A DNA stretch of 64,000 bases, from contig NZ_CACSJJ010000002.1 in NCBI RefSeq assembly GCF_902706295.1, positions 1-64,000 on the forward strand. Direction: 5' to 3'. The position numbers were made by a program, and so were the translations under genes. Position 1 is the stretch's first letter. The number at the start of each line of letters is the position of its first letter. Below the pieces are notes generated by a model. That model worked only from the letters and a program-made list of their open reading frames with translations, ran no database searches and was not told the origin of the DNA. The stretch is from Arthrobacter sp. 18067 (GTDB lineage: Bacteria; Actinomycetota; Actinomycetes; Actinomycetales; Micrococcaceae). Below are positions 18,850-26,864 of the stretch, piece by piece.

Positions 18850-20196
18850 ATGGCACGTACCGCCTCCCTGTCCGGATTCCCCGAGTGGCTTCCCCAGGAG
18901 CGGTTGGTGGAGCTGCATGTGCTGGACACACTCCGGAAGACGTTCGAACTGCACGGATTCTCCTCCATCGAGACGCGGGCCGTTGAAACGGTTGGGCAGT
19001 TGCTCCGTAAAGGCGAGATCGACAAAGAGGTTTATGGCCTGAGCCGGCTCCAGGACGATGAGGGTGAGGCGGCCAAATCGGATAAGGCTGACCCCAATGC
19101 CTTGGCCCTGCACTTTGACCTCACTGTTCCTTTCGCCCGCTACGTGGTGGAGAACGCCGGTTACTTGGCGTTTCCCTTCCGCCGCTACCAGATCCAGAAG
19201 GTCTGGCGTGGTGAGCGCCCCCAGGAAGGCCGTGCCCGCGAGTTTACGCAGGCGGATATCGACGTCGTGGGCGACGGAGAGCTCCCCTTCCGCTACGACG
19301 TCGAGATCGCCTTGGTTATTGCCGAGGCACTGAGCGCCCTGCCGATTCCGGATTTCCGGCTGCGGATCAACAACCGGAAGCTGGCCGAAGGCTTCTATCG
19401 CGGCATTGGCCTGACGGACACCGCAGGTGTCCTGCGCAGTATCGACAAACTGGAAAAGATCGGTGCGGCCAAGGTCGCTGAGCTCTTGAAGAGTGAGCTC
19501 GGCGCGACGGATGAGCAAGCAGGCCTGGCCCTTCAACTGGCGGGTATCCGCACGGAAGATACCTCGTTCGTCCAGCAGGTGCGCGCCCTGGGCGTCACTG
19601 ACGATCTTCTCGAAGAAGGCCTCAACGAACTGGAGCAGGTTATCCAGGCGGCCGTCCTGCGCGCCCCCGGCAAAGTTGTTGCTGATTTGAGCATCGCCCG
19701 CGGCCTGGACTACTACACAGGGACCGTCGTCGAAACCGTGCTGGTGGGCCACGAGCAGCTTGGGTCCATTTGCTCCGGTGGCCGTTACGACGCCCTGGCG
19801 AGCAAGGGCAACCGCAAGTTCCCCGGCGTCGGTCTTTCCATCGGTGTCACGCGGCTCGTTTCGCGTATCCTCAGCCAGGAACTGGCAACGGCCTCGCGAG
19901 CGGTACCCACCGCGGTACTGGTTGCCCTCAATACTGACGACAGCTGGTCCGCAGCGCAGGACATTGCTGCCCAGCTGCGTGGCCGGGGCATCGCTACCGA
20001 AGTCGCGGCGAAGGCTGAGAAGTTCGGCAAGCAGATTAAGTTCGCCGACCGGCGCGGTATTCCCTTCGTGTGGTTTACCGACGACGACGGCAAGCACCAG
20101 GTCAAGGACATCCGCACCGGTGAGCAGGTGGACGCCGACCCCGCCGAATGGACCCCTGCCGAAGAGGACTTGTACGTCCGCGTCACCACTGCCTGA
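18850..20196 (+). CDS. hisS: Histidyl-tRNA synthetase
   Basis: 448-residue class II synthetase charging tRNA-His. Class II motif 2 region FRRYQIQKVWRGERPQEGRAREFTQ, the histidine-specific ARGLDYYTGTVVE and GGRYDAL motifs, and motif 3 (PGVGLSIGVTRL) are present. The C-terminal anticodon-binding domain includes LRGRGIATEVAA. ATG start with GAGGAG about 11 bases upstream. The gene pairs with aspS, a common bacterial order. Confidence 0.97.
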   Translation: MARTASLSGFPEWLPQERLVELHVLDTLRKTFELHGFSSIETRAVETVGQLLRKGEIDKEVYGLSRLQDDEGEAAKSDKADPNALALHFDLTVPFARYVVENAGYLAFPFRRYQIQKVWRGERPQEGRAREFTQADIDVVGDGELPFRYDVEIALVIAEALSALPIPDFRLRINNRKLAEGFYRGIGLTDTAGVLRSIDKLEKIGAAKVAELLKSELGATDEQAGLALQLAGIRTEDTSFVQQVRALGVTDDLLEEGLNELEQVIQAAVLRAPGKVVADLSIARGLDYYTGTVVETVLVGHEQLGSICSGGRYDALASKGNRKFPGVGLSIGVTRLVSRILSQELATASRAVPTAVLVALNTDDSWSAAQDIAAQLRGRGIATEVAAKAEKFGKQIKFADRRGIPFVWFTDDDGKHQVKDIRTGEQVDADPAEWTPAEEDLYVRVTTA

Positions 20197-20257
20197 TACA
20201 CACAGTGCTTGTCCTGCCTTATGGCAGGAGCCGTGGCCGGGGCGGGTAAACTCGGAC

Positions 20258-20279
20258 GGGACCGCTTCGCAGTGGTCCC
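20258..20279 (+). other. Hairpin in the aspS leader, with nearby -10
   Basis: GGGACC (20258-20263) pairs with GGTCCC (20274-20279). A TAAACT hexamer at 20247-20252 may be the -10 of an aspS promoter, which would place this hairpin at the 5' end of the mRNA. Confidence 0.4.
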
Positions 20280-20306
20280 TCTAAATTTCATGCTGAAAGG
20301 AATGCT

Positions 20307-22100
20307 GTGCTGCGCACACATGACCTCGGATCACTTCGCTCCGAGCACATTGGACAAACCGTTACCCTGGCCGGCTGGGTGGGCCGCCGCCGTGATCACG
20401 GTGGCGTTGCATTCGTTGACCTGCGTGACGCCTCCGGTGTCGCACAGGTGGTAGTCCGTGAGGAAGAAGTCTTCCACGGCCTGCGAAACGAGTACGTGCT
20501 GCAGGTGACGGGCACCGTCAACAAGCGTCCTGAAGGCAACGAGAACCCGGCACTGGCGACAGGCGAAATTGAGGTTATCGCCGATCAGGTTGTTATCCTC
20601 AACACGTCCGAGCCACTCCCGTTCCAGATCGACGAGCACGTGGAAGTTGGCGAGGAAGCCCGGCTCAAGCACCGCTACCTGGACCTTCGCCGTCCCGGCC
20701 CTGCCCGCAACATGCGCCTTCGTTCTGAAGCCAACCGGGTAGCACGCGAACTGCTGCACCAACGCGGCTACATCGAAATCGAGACCCCCACGCTGACGCG
20801 TTCGACGCCGGAAGGCGCCCGCGACTTCGTTGTTCCGGCACGTCTGGCCCCGGGTTCCTGGTACGCCCTTCCGCAGTCGCCCCAGCTTTTCAAGCAGCTC
20901 CTCCAAGTGGGCGGCTTTGAGAAGTACTACCAGATTGCCCGTTGCTACCGTGACGAGGACTTCCGCGCGGACCGCCAGCCGGAATTCACACAGTTGGACA
21001 TCGAAGCCAGCTTCGTGGACCAGGACGATGTCATTGAGCTTGGCGAGGCAATCGTCAAAGCCCTGTGGCAGCTGATCGACGTTGAGATCCCCACTCCGAT
21101 CCGACGCATGACGTACCTGGACGCCATGGCCAAGTATGGCTCGGACAAGCCGGACCTGCGTTTCGGCGTGGAGCTGACGGAACTCACTGAGTTCTTCAAG
21201 GACACCAACTTCGGCGTCTTCAAGGCACCCTACGTCGGTGCCGTGGTCATGCCGGGCGGCGCTTCGCAGCCCCGCCGTACCCTGGATGGTTGGCAGGAAT
21301 TCGCCAAGCAGCGCGGACACAAGGGCCTGGCATATGTCCTCTTCAAGGAAGACGGCGAGCTCGCTGGTCCCGTTGCCAAGAACCTCACGGACGAAGAGCG
21401 TGCCGGCTTGGCCGATGCCGTGGGTGCCAAGCCCGGTGACTGCATCTTCTTCGCCGCAGGTGAGAAGTCAGCCGCGCGCGCCCTGCTCGGTGCTGCCCGC
21501 GTTGAAATTGGTCACCGCACCGGTTTGATCGACCCCAAGGACTGGGCGTTCGTCTGGATCGTGGACGCTCCCATGTTCGAGCCCGCTGCCGCGGCCGTCG
21601 CTTCCGGCGACGTAGCCGTCGGAGGAGGCCAGTGGACGGCAGTGCACCACGCGTTCACCTCGCCAAAGCCTGAGTTCCTGGACACCTTCGACAAGGACCC
21701 GGAGTCCGCACTCTCGTACGCCTATGACATCGTCTGCAACGGCAACGAGATCGGTGGCGGCTCCATCCGTATCCACGAGCGCGAAGTACAGGAACGCGTC
21801 TTCCAGCTCATGGGCCTGGACAAGGAAGACGCCGAAACCAAGTTCGGCTTCCTGCTGGAGGGCTTCAAGTACGGCGCTCCTCCGCACGGCGGCATGGCCC
21901 TCGGCTGGGACCGTGTTGTTGCCTTGCTTGCCGGCGTGGAGTCCATCCGCGACGTCATTGCGTTCCCGAAGTCGGGTAACGGCTACGACCCACTGACGGC
22001 GGCGCCTGCGCCGATCACGCCTCAGCAGCGCAAGGAGGCCGGCGTCGATTTCAAGCCTGAGGCCAAGCCTGCCGCCAAGGCGGAATCGAAGTCCGAATAG
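20307..22100 (+). CDS. aspS: Aspartyl-tRNA synthetase
   Basis: 597-residue bacterial-type class II synthetase. N-terminal OB fold ([19 protein letters not shown]), motif 2 ([28 protein letters not shown]), the GAD insertion domain typical of bacteria, and motif 3 ([15 protein letters not shown]). A Lys/Ala-rich tail ends the protein. GTG start with AAAGGA 6 bases upstream. Whether it also charges tRNA-Asn cannot be judged without knowing if the genome has AsnRS or GatCAB. Confidence 0.97.
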   Translation: MLRTHDLGSLRSEHIGQTVTLAGWVGRRRDHGGVAFVDLRDASGVAQVVVREEEVFHGLRNEYVLQVTGTVNKRPEGNENPALATGEIEVIADQVVILNTSEPLPFQIDEHVEVGEEARLKHRYLDLRRPGPARNMRLRSEANRVARELLHQRGYIEIETPTLTRSTPEGARDFVVPARLAPGSWYALPQSPQLFKQLLQVGGFEKYYQIARCYRDEDFRADRQPEFTQLDIEASFVDQDDVIELGEAIVKALWQLIDVEIPTPIRRMTYLDAMAKYGSDKPDLRFGVELTELTEFFKDTNFGVFKAPYVGAVVMPGGASQPRRTLDGWQEFAKQRGHKGLAYVLFKEDGELAGPVAKNLTDEERAGLADAVGAKPGDCIFFAAGEKSAARALLGAARVEIGHRTGLIDPKDWAFVWIVDAPMFEPAAAAVASGDVAVGGGQWTAVHHAFTSPKPEFLDTFDKDPESALSYAYDIVCNGNEIGGGSIRIHEREVQERVFQLMGLDKEDAETKFGFLLEGFKYGAPPHGGMALGWDRVVALLAGVESIRDVIAFPKSGNGYDPLTAAPAPITPQQRKEAGVDFKPEAKPAAKAESKSE

Positions 22101-22108
22101 AACAATGC

Positions 22109-22142
22109 CCAAAGGCTCTCCACTGCGGTGGGGAGCCTTTGG
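22109..22142 (+). terminator. Hairpin terminator after aspS
   Basis: CCAAAGGCTCTCCAC (22109-22123) pairs with GTGGGGAGCCTTTGG (22128-22142) around TGCG, with one wobble. No long T-run follows, so termination may be partial. Confidence 0.65.
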
Positions 22143-22171
22143 TGTTCCTGCCAACGAAAGGTGACGGATCT

Positions 22172-22975
22172 GTGGTTGAGCAAGCGAGCATCGAGACACT
22201 CATGGACAAGGCGTGGCCTGCCATCGAGCGCGAAGACCTTGATTGCGAAAGCACGGCGAAGTGGGTGCTGCGGGCCTCGGAGGGCGTAACGCAGCGCGCG
22301 AACTCTGTGTGGCCGGTTGCACCGGCAATCATTGCTGCCCCTGACGTGGACGTTCGCCTTGAACGATCCGTCCGTACCGCCTCAGAGTGGTACAGGCGTC
22401 GCCGGCTTCCCCTGATTTTCCAGGTGTTCGATGACTCCCGAAGCGCTGCCCTCAATGCCGTCCTGGACCGGCAGCGCTTCACCCGGCAGTCCGAAACGAT
22501 GATCATGGTCCGCGGCCTGGACGGCTTGCCGATCAACTTTTCAGCGCAGGACGTGGAACTCAGCGATGTTCCCTCGGAGGAATGGCTCCGGGTGTGGTGG
22601 TCCGTCGATGGCCGTGGCGGCGAGGCCGAACTCTCGGTCGCGCAAAGGATTCTCACCGGTTGCCCGGCGGTGTACGCACTGGTGAGGGACGACGACGGCG
22701 TTCCCGCCGCCGTCGGGCGCCTGGCCCTTGTGGACGGCTGGGGTGGCATTTACAGCATGGCGACATCTGTGGAGCACCGCAGGCAGGGTTATGGCACGCG
22801 CGTGCTGGACGGGTTGCTGGAGGCCGGCGCACAGCGGGGTCTTGAGGGGTTCTGGCTCTTGGTCACAGCCGGCAATCATGGAGCGCAGTCCATGTACGCG
22901 CAGGCTGGTTTCACGGAGCAGGGCAGCTACCTGTACCGGCAGGCTCCGTTGAAGCGTTCCGTCAGCGGTTGCTAA
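22172..22975 (+). CDS. GNAT-family N-acetyltransferase
   Basis: About 267 residues with GTG 22172 (GGTGA 7 bases before). The C-terminal half has a clear GNAT core: VGRLALVDGWGGIYSMATSVEHRRQGYGTRVLDGLLEAG, where RRQGYGT is the acetyl-CoA pyrophosphate-binding motif, and a final NHGAQSMYAQAGFTEQGSYLYR strand. The N-terminal half is a degenerate GNAT-like domain, so it may be a double-domain member. Substrate unknown. Its TAA overlaps the convergent stop of the next gene. Confidence 0.82.
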   Translation: MVEQASIETLMDKAWPAIEREDLDCESTAKWVLRASEGVTQRANSVWPVAPAIIAAPDVDVRLERSVRTASEWYRRRRLPLIFQVFDDSRSAALNAVLDRQRFTRQSETMIMVRGLDGLPINFSAQDVELSDVPSEEWLRVWWSVDGRGGEAELSVAQRILTGCPAVYALVRDDDGVPAAVGRLALVDGWGGIYSMATSVEHRRQGYGTRVLDGLLEAGAQRGLEGFWLLVTAGNHGAQSMYAQAGFTEQGSYLYRQAPLKRSVSGC

Positions 22976-23580
22976 CCCGGGGGATCCGTCACTGTGACCC
23001 GGATACAGCAAGCGTCAGCGGCCGCTTTGGGCAGGGTGGCGGATTTGGCCGCCTGAACATCAAGGAAGGCCAGCCGTGTGCGGCCGCCCACGGCTTTAAG
23101 GGCGGGTTGCGCAAGGACCTGTTCCACCAAAGCCCTGTCACCACCGGGAACGATGTACTCAATGTGCTGTCCGGCAAAGACCTTTGCCGCGTGCTCCGCT
23201 GTGGTTTTGGCGTCGATGAAGCGGTTGCCGCTCTTGGTAGCTCGGACGGTGCTTCCGCTGGCCGATGCCAAGGCGTAGCCACCGCGGCGAACCAGCAGCA
23301 GGCCCAGGGCGCGTTCCTGGGCGGCGAGTGATGCAAGGCGCTCAAGCTCGGTGGTTCCGCGGCCTGGTCTTCCGTCTGCGGGCCAAGGCGCCCTCAGCAG
23401 CGCGGTGGCACCATCAGCGGCACGCAGGAGCAGTCCGGTGTCGTCGAAGTCCTCAACCAGGGGCCCATGACCGGCGGTGAACCTGTCCACCCATCCATGG
23501 ATCCGCTGTGCCGGTACCAATGCGGTGCGGGTGGCGGTATGTGGTTGCTTCGGCAGTGGGGTGGATTGGGGGCGGCCCAC
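22972..23580 (-). CDS. acVLRF1-like protein (Vms1-type release-factor family), presumed catalytic loop missing
   Basis: 202 residues, GTG start with AAAGGAG upstream. The chain matches the actinobacterial VLRF1 pattern as I remember it: VPAQRIHGWVDRFTAGHG, then LLLVRRGGYALASASG, SGNRFIDAKTTA, VPGGDRALVEQVLAQPAL and RLAFLDVQAAKSATLPKAA. Members resemble the eRF1 catalytic domain and are thought to hydrolyse peptidyl-tRNA on stalled ribosomes. The loop usually following the NRF..AKT segment (about 24 residues with GGWSQQRFARRR) is absent; the chain goes straight from KTTA to EHAAKVF. It may be inactive or differently acting. It is transcribed divergently from rarA. Confidence 0.6.
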   Translation of the reverse strand: MGRPQSTPLPKQPHTATRTALVPAQRIHGWVDRFTAGHGPLVEDFDDTGLLLRAADGATALLRAPWPADGRPGRGTTELERLASLAAQERALGLLLVRRGGYALASASGSTVRATKSGNRFIDAKTTAEHAAKVFAGQHIEYIVPGGDRALVEQVLAQPALKAVGGRTRLAFLDVQAAKSATLPKAAADACCIRVTVTDPPG

Positions 23581-23609
23581 GTCGATGTCTCCTTTGCTGG
23601 AACTATGAG

Positions 23610-23615
23610 TAGCCT
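23610..23615 (+). promoter_or_regulatory. -10 element TAGCCT, candidate leaderless promoter of rarA
   Basis: TAGCCT is followed by six bases and the GTG at 23622. There is no ribosome site before that GTG. Confidence 0.4.
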
Positions 23616-23621
23616 ATCCAT

Positions 23622-25127
23622 GTGGAAGATCTCTTTGGTGCCGGTGCAGTCAACGACGACGAGTCGGAGGACCTGCCTGCGGCCGGGGGACCTTCCGACG
23701 CCAACTGGATGGCTTCCCAGCGCAGTCCGTTGGCAGTCCGCATGCGCCCCCGTACGCTGGACGATGTCGTGGGTCAACAGCATTTGCTGGGGCAAGGATC
23801 CCCGCTGCGGCAGCTGGCGGCCGGTGCCGAGGCTGCCGGCCCCGCCGGCCCGAGCTCCGTCATCTTGTGGGGGCCGCCCGGAACCGGTAAGACCACGCTG
23901 GCCCATGTGATCGCCAGGGGCCCCGGCCGGAAGTTTGTTGAACTCTCCGCCATCACCGCGGGCGTCAAGGATGTCCGGCGTGTCATGGACGAAGCACTGA
24001 CTGCACGTGATCTCTACAAGAAAACCACCGTCCTCTTCCTGGATGAGATTCACCGCTTCAACAAGGCCCAACAGGATGCCCTGCTGCCGGGCGTGGAGAA
24101 CCGCTGGGTGGTGCTGGTGGCAGCCACCACGGAAAATCCGTCGTTCTCGGTGGTGTCGCCGCTGTTGTCGAGGTCGCTCCTGCTGACGCTGAAGCCGCTC
24201 ACCGATGACGACATTTCAGGGCTCCTTCAACGGGCCGTCGCCGATGCCCGCGGCCTGGCCGGACGCGTGGAACTCAGTGTCGAAGCCTTGGACCACCTCG
24301 TTCGTCTCTCCGGAGGCGATGCCCGCAGGGCACTGACAGCGCTGGAGGCCGCCGCCGGTGTCGCGTTCGGTGACACCGCCGCCGTCATGACTTCCGACGC
24401 TGACGACGAGGAGGGAGACGGGCCCGGGACGGACGGGGAGACTGACGACGGCGAACCGGGGCTCGCCAACGACGGCGCGCCCGACGCTCCGGTACTGGTG
24501 GAACTTCGCCACACCGAGCGGGCATTGGACGCAGCTGCAGTTCGTTACGACCGTGCCGGAGACCAGCATTATGACGTGGCCAGCGCATTCATCAAGTCCA
24601 TCCGCGGCTCGGATGTGGATGCCGCACTGCACTACTTGGCGCGCATGCTCGAGGCCGGCGAGGACCCGCGGTTCGTTGCGAGGCGCATCGTGATTTCCGC
24701 GGCCGAAGACATCGGAATGGCCGACCCCACGGCACTCCAGACGGCGGTGGCGGCGGCTCAGGCAGTGCAGCTGATCGGTATGCCGGAAGGGCGGATCGTT
24801 CTCGCCGAAGCTGTTGTCCATTTGGCTACCGCGCCAAAGTCCAATGCCGCCTACATGGGGTTGAACAAAGCGGTGGCCGATGTCCGGGCAGGTTTCGGCG
24901 GCGGCATTCCCATGCATTTGCGGGATGCGCACTACCCGGGTGCCAAGCAACTGGGACATGGCAAGAGCTACAAGTACGCGCACGACGAACCCCACGGTGT
25001 GGCTACGCAGCAGTATCCGCCGGACGATTTGGTGGGCAAAGACTATTACGAGCCCACCAATAACGGAGCTGAACGGGATATCGCGGCCAGGCTGGAGCGG
25101 CTCCGAAAGATCGTGCGTGGGGAGTAG
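23622..25127 (+). CDS. rarA: Replication-associated recombination protein RarA (MgsA)
   Basis: 501-residue AAA+ ATPase of the clamp-loader branch acting at stalled replication forks. Walker A GPPGTGKT is at 84-91, Walker B VLFLDE at 137-142, sensor 1 AATTENPSF at 168-176, and the C-terminal tetramerisation region includes [14 protein letters not shown] and [12 protein letters not shown]. Residues 258-290 ([12 protein letters not shown] and on to NDGAPDAP) are a 33-residue acidic, low-complexity insertion not present in Escherichia coli RarA. GTG start, apparently leaderless. Confidence 0.95.
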   Translation: MEDLFGAGAVNDDESEDLPAAGGPSDANWMASQRSPLAVRMRPRTLDDVVGQQHLLGQGSPLRQLAAGAEAAGPAGPSSVILWGPPGTGKTTLAHVIARGPGRKFVELSAITAGVKDVRRVMDEALTARDLYKKTTVLFLDEIHRFNKAQQDALLPGVENRWVVLVAATTENPSFSVVSPLLSRSLLLTLKPLTDDDISGLLQRAVADARGLAGRVELSVEALDHLVRLSGGDARRALTALEAAAGVAFGDTAAVMTSDADDEEGDGPGTDGETDDGEPGLANDGAPDAPVLVELRHTERALDAAAVRYDRAGDQHYDVASAFIKSIRGSDVDAALHYLARMLEAGEDPRFVARRIVISAAEDIGMADPTALQTAVAAAQAVQLIGMPEGRIVLAEAVVHLATAPKSNAAYMGLNKAVADVRAGFGGGIPMHLRDAHYPGAKQLGHGKSYKYAHDEPHGVATQQYPPDDLVGKDYYEPTNNGAERDIAARLERLRKIVRGE

Positions 25128-25155
25128 CCAGCGGGCCTGTGCCCATGTGCAAGGC

Positions 25156-25175
25156 CGCAGGGCGGCGGCCCTGCG
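25156..25175 (+). terminator. Hairpin after rarA
   Basis: CGCAGGGC and GCCCTGCG form a perfect 8-bp stem with a GGCG loop, 28 bases after the rarA stop. No T-run, so a weak or Rho-assisted terminator. Confidence 0.5.
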
Positions 25176-25180
25176 CATGG

Positions 25181-25342
25181 TAGGATAGTTGCTTGTCTGG
25201 CATGGCCCGACGCACAATCCCTTTGAAGATTTCTTCCATAGTGCTGTGCGCCCGGGCTAGTAGCAAGAGGCAGCGGTTGGCCGATGCTCTCCCTGATGGA
25301 GGCCAGTAACACTGACACACCGCAGTAATTGGAAGGACACAA
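25181..25342 (+). promoter_or_regulatory. rpsD promoter (-10 TAGGAT) and structured 5' leader
   Basis: TAGGAT at 25181-25186 implies a start near 25193 and a leader of about 150 bases. Within it GCCCG (25205-25209) plus CGCACA (25211-25216) can pair with TGTGCG (25245-25250) plus CGGGC (25253-25257), enclosing a smaller GAAG/CTTC hairpin. A long folded leader before rpsD is consistent with autoregulation by S4, which is an inference. Confidence 0.45.
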
Positions 25343-25963
25343 GTGGCTAACAACACTCGTGCTCGCCGTACCGCACGTCTTTCGCGTGCACTCGGCATTG
25401 CTCTGACCCCCAAGGCCGCCAAGTACATGGAGCGCCGCCCGTACGGCCCCGGTGAGCATGGCCGTGCCCGCAAGAAGCAGGACTCCGACTACGCCGTACG
25501 TCTGCGCGAAAAGCAGCGTCTGCGCGCCCAGTACGGCATCCGCGAAGCCCAGATGACCCGTGCCTTCGAAGAAGCACGCCGCACCAAGGGCCTGACCGGT
25601 GAAAACCTGGTTGAGCTGCTCGAAATGCGTCTGGACGCCCTCGTGCTCCGTGCAGGCTTCGCCCGCACCATCGCACAGGCCCGCCAGCTGGTTGTGCACC
25701 GCCACATCATGGTTGACGGCATCCGCGTGGACCGCCCGTCCTTCCGCGTTGGCGAAGGCCAGCTGATCCACGTTCACAGCCGCTCCGAGGTTATGCCCCC
25801 GTTCCAGGTGGCAGCTGCAGGCGCACACGTTCTGAACAACGTGCCGGCATACCTGGACGTCAAGATCGACGCACTGCAGGCACGCCTGGTTCGTCGCCCC
25901 AAGCGCTCCGAGGTCCCCGTGATCTGCGAAGAGCAGCTCGTCGTCGAATTCTACGCTCGCTAA
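25343..25963 (+). CDS. rpsD: 30S ribosomal protein S4
   Basis: 206 residues. S4 binds 16S rRNA early in 30S assembly and often represses its own mRNA. The N-terminal region (MANNTRARRTARLSRALGIA) lacks the four zinc-binding cysteines seen in some S4 proteins, so this is the zinc-free form. The S4 RNA-binding domain is RLDALVLRAGFARTIAQARQLVVHRHI, followed by VDGIRVDRPSF. GTG start with GGAAGGA upstream. It stands alone between terminators rather than in the alpha operon, the usual actinobacterial variant in this neighbourhood. Confidence 0.97.
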   Translation: MANNTRARRTARLSRALGIALTPKAAKYMERRPYGPGEHGRARKKQDSDYAVRLREKQRLRAQYGIREAQMTRAFEEARRTKGLTGENLVELLEMRLDALVLRAGFARTIAQARQLVVHRHIMVDGIRVDRPSFRVGEGQLIHVHSRSEVMPPFQVAAAGAHVLNNVPAYLDVKIDALQARLVRRPKRSEVPVICEEQLVVEFYAR

Positions 25964-25975
25964 ATTCCAGCAGCG

Positions 25976-26021
25976 CATACAAAGAAGCCCGTGGCACATG
26001 CCGCGGGCTTCTTTGTATGTA
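25976..26021. terminator. Strong terminator after rpsD
   Basis: A 20-bp stem (25976-25995 with 26000-26019, one wobble) around an ACAT loop; the descending arm ends in TTCTTTGTATGT. Both strands are reasonably T-rich outside the GC core. Confidence 0.85.
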
Positions 26022-26052
26022 AGGTACTGGTCCAAAGTAGGTAAGGTACTGG
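26019..26052 (+). repeat. Direct repeat GTAAGGTACTGG, two copies
   Basis: The 12-mer occurs at 26019-26030 and 26041-26052, 22 bases apart, and each copy contains TAAGGT, a plausible -10. An 8-mer GTCCAAAG also repeats (26030-26037 and 26062-26069). It looks like a local duplication of a promoter for the next gene. Confidence 0.5.
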
Positions 26053-26120
26053 GGAGGCCTTGTCCAAAGCCGATATCCGGCTGGTGCAGGGCAGCGCAAC
26101 GACCCTAGGAGAAGAGTTCT

Positions 26121-26495
26121 ATGTCAGGTGGCGACATCGCCGGCCTCATCGCAGCAGGAGTCTTCGCACTCCTTGTGTTGTTGTTGGCTGTGCCTATCTT
26201 GAAGCTGGGCGGCGTTTTTGACGAGGTCCGCACCTCGATCCGGTCCATCAGCGACGGCGCCACGCCCCTGATGGATGAAGTGACCGCAACGGTCTCCACC
26301 ACAAACCAGCAGCTGAAGAAGGTTGACGGCATCGCCTCCAACGTCTCGGACGCCTCGGCCAATATCTCCGCATTGTCCTCGCTCGTGGCCGCCACGGTTG
26401 GTTCTCCCCTAATCAAGGTTGCCGCGTTCAGTTACGGCGTACGCTCGGCATTCGCTGGTCGCCGTGCACCTACCTCCGGCCGCCGCAGCCGCTGA
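26121..26495 (+). CDS. DUF948 domain-containing membrane protein
   Basis: 124 residues: one N-terminal membrane helix (IAGLIAAGVFALLVLLLAVPILKLGGVF) then an amphipathic helical segment rich in Ser/Thr/Val (FDEVRTSIRSISDGATPLMDEVTATVSTTNQQLKKVDGIASNVSDASANIS, in pieces) as in DUF948 proteins, which resemble the coiled region of chemoreceptors and phage tail-like helices. ATG with AGGAGAAGAG upstream. The order rpsD-DUF948-small membrane protein-alaS is conserved in actinobacteria. Function unknown. Confidence 0.85.
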   Translation: MSGGDIAGLIAAGVFALLVLLLAVPILKLGGVFDEVRTSIRSISDGATPLMDEVTATVSTTNQQLKKVDGIASNVSDASANISALSSLVAATVGSPLIKVAAFSYGVRSAFAGRRAPTSGRRSR

Positions 26496-26518
26496 ACAAC
26501 AAGGGAGAGTAGAAACCC

Positions 26519-26749
26519 ATGAAAAGAATTGTGTGGATGGGCATAGGCGTCGCCATCGGCGTCATCGCCTTCCGGAAGATCACTGAAGCCCGGGCCAACA
26601 TCGGCCCTGATGGCCTGAATCGTGCCGTGGGGCGGATGGCTGATGGCTTGTTCGATTTTGCCGACGCCGTGCGGACGGGCATGCACCAGCGCGAAGAGGA
26701 CCTACGGGCTGCGTTGGGGATTGACGACGCCGGAGCAGGCCGCCGCTAG
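26519..26749 (+). CDS. Small DUF6167-like membrane protein
   Basis: 76 residues: N-terminal hydrophobic segment (IVWMGIGVAIGVIAF) followed by a charged helix ending DAVRTGMHQREEDLRAALGI. The tail FA.AVR.GM.QRE.EL..ALG is shared with small proteins found at the same place upstream of alaS in other actinobacteria (annotated DUF6167). ATG start with AGGGAGAG upstream, 23 bases after the DUF948 gene. Function unknown. Confidence 0.75.
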   Translation: MKRIVWMGIGVAIGVIAFRKITEARANIGPDGLNRAVGRMADGLFDFADAVRTGMHQREEDLRAALGIDDAGAGRR

Positions 26750-26864
26750 CGGGTGCGGTTCGCTCCCGTGCCCTCAACAGGGCAGAATGGAAAACTGCGG
26801 AACGGCACCAGCCGGTACCGCGCACATCATGTGCAGTGAATTGAGAAGGGTAAGTAATCAGCTA

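Noticed and set aside
18619..20097. 492-codon open frame antisense to hisS
   Set aside because: No ribosome site or family resemblance; hisS on the other strand is complete.
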